Positions 63,379 through 64,000 of a stretch of DNA of 64,000 nt are shown piece by piece. The notes beneath the pieces are model-generated. The model worked only from the letters and a program-made list of their open reading frames with translations, was not told where the DNA came from and searched no databases. Position 1 is the stretch's first letter; the number at the start of each line of letters is the position of its first letter. Both the position numbers and the translations under genes were made by a program. The stretch is from Pseudomonas mohnii (GTDB lineage Bacteria > Pseudomonadota > Gammaproteobacteria > Pseudomonadales > Pseudomonadaceae), in contig NZ_FNRV01000001.1 in assembly GCF_900105115.1 (NCBI RefSeq), forward strand, positions 1,488,001 through 1,552,000, written 5' to 3'.

Positions 63379-64000
63379 TTAAACGGCAACCGCCGATTCT
63401 TCGAGGAAGTCCTGGGCGAAGCGTTGCAGCACGCCGCCGGCCTCGTAGATCGACACTTCTTCGGCGGTGTCGAGACGGCAGGTCACCGGCACTTCGACGC
63501 GCTCGCCGTTCTTGCGATGGATCACCAGCGTCAACTCGGCGCGCGGGGTGCGTTCGCCCACCACGTCATAGGTTTCACTGCCGTCGATGGCCAGGGTGTG
63601 ACGATTGGTGCCCGGCTTGAATTCCAGCGGCAACACGCCCATGCCCACCAGGTTGGTGCGGTGAATGCGCTCGAAACCTTCAGCGGCAATCGCCTCCACG
63701 CCAGCCAGGCGCACGCCCTTGGCCGCCCAGTCGCGGGACGAGCCCTGACCGTAGTCGGCACCGGCGATGATGATCAGCGGCTGCTTGCGGTCCATGTAAG
63801 TTTCGATGGCTTCCCACATGCGCATGACTTTGCCTTCCGGCTCCACACGAGCCAGCGAGCCCTGCTTGACCTTGCCGTTTTCCTGAACCATTTCGTTGAA
63901 CAGTTTCGGGTTGGCGAAGGTGGCGCGCTGCGCGGTGAGGTGGTCACCACGGTGAGTCGCGTAAGAGTTGAAGTCCTCTTCCGGCAAGCCCATTTTCGCC
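63379..64000 (-). CDS. acnD: Fe/S-dependent 2-methylisocitrate dehydratase AcnD, C-terminal fragment
   Basis: The last 207 or so residues of an aconitase-like protein; the gene continues beyond the window. The swivel domain is visible: HRGDHLTAQRATFANPKLFN, IIIAGADYGQGSSRDWAAKG (substrate Arg/Ser) and LVGMGVLPLEFKPGTN. Being next to prpF it is AcnD rather than AcnA. Confidence 0.92.
   Translation of the reverse strand, partial: AKMGLPEEDFNSYATHRGDHLTAQRATFANPKLFNEMVQENGKVKQGSLARVEPEGKVMRMWEAIETYMDRKQPLIIIAGADYGQGSSRDWAAKGVRLAGVEAIAAEGFERIHRTNLVGMGVLPLEFKPGTNRHTLAIDGSETYDVVGERTPRAELTLVIHRKNGERVEVPVTCRLDTAEEVSIYEAGGVLQRFAQDFLEESAVAV

Overview
The window is a 64-kb piece of a Pseudomonas chromosome, most likely from the P. 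fluorescens group. This rests on: protein sequences I recognise as Pseudomonas-type (Anr, SigX-OprF-CmpX-CrfX, XdhABC-GuaD, NasST, AcnD/PrpF); the order dnaX-ybaB-recR, ligA-zipA-smc and crfX-cmpX-sigX-oprF; high GC; and many REP elements built on a GTGGGAGC...GCGAT core. There are no tRNA or rRNA genes, no CRISPR, no insertion sequences and no prophage. About fifty protein genes and one 4.5S RNA gene account for most of the sequence; genes at both window edges (ccoI, acnD) are cut.

Layout. 1-4.3 kb: end of the cbb3 oxidase maturation genes (ccoI, ccoS, a TauE/SafE-like membrane protein), anaerobic hemN with an Anr box, anr itself, then apt. 4.4-10.2 kb: an acyl-CoA dehydrogenase, recR, a CurA-like reductase, ybaB and dnaX, all on the minus strand. 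10.3-15.1 kb: a periplasmic binding protein, a PAS-GGDEF-EAL protein, an XRE regulator, ffs (4.5S RNA) and a zinc peptidase. 15.2-22.9 kb: ligA, zipA, smc and a GntR regulator (minus). 23.2-31.8 kb: purine catabolism (xdhA, xdhB, xdhC, guaD), a second GntR regulator and a BenE-type transporter. 31.9-40.9 kb: yggL, dacB, a CHASE-PAS-GGDEF cyclase, rlmKL, rmf with its structured leader, pyrD. 41.1-51.1 kb: nitrate assimilation. 51.2-55.2 kb: the envelope-stress cluster oprF, sigX, cmpX, crfX, plus a ZntB-like transporter. 55.2-64 kb: rraA, an alpha/beta hydrolase, ppsA with its regulator ppsR, and the 2-methylcitrate cycle genes prpD, prpF and acnD.

The most informative region is the nitrate cluster. 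It encodes a cytoplasmic nitrate sensor (NasS), the RNA-binding ANTAR protein it controls (NasT), a nitrate transporter (NasA), a one-chain PP2C phosphatase plus Ser/Thr kinase with a C-terminal membrane tail, a 418-residue NAD(P)H/FAD reductase, a molybdopterin nitrate reductase and CobA for siroheme. Three leaders (before nasS, nasA and the reductase) each show the same plan: a sigma-54 -24/-12 promoter, then two stem-loops with hexanucleotide loops carrying A at position 1 and G at position 4, then an intrinsic terminator whose 5' arm overlaps the second stem. This is the layout expected for NasT antitermination. The leader ahead of nasST itself implies that the regulator controls its own synthesis. 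No siroheme nitrite reductase (C-terminal half of NirB, or NirD) is present, although the reductase resembles the NirB N-terminal half and cobA is retained.

Other regulatory structure: paired inverted repeats between the first gntR and xdhA, a FadR-type palindrome between the second gntR and the benE-like gene, an internal terminator between acnD and prpF, and a 34/35-bp REP palindrome between ppsR and prpD.
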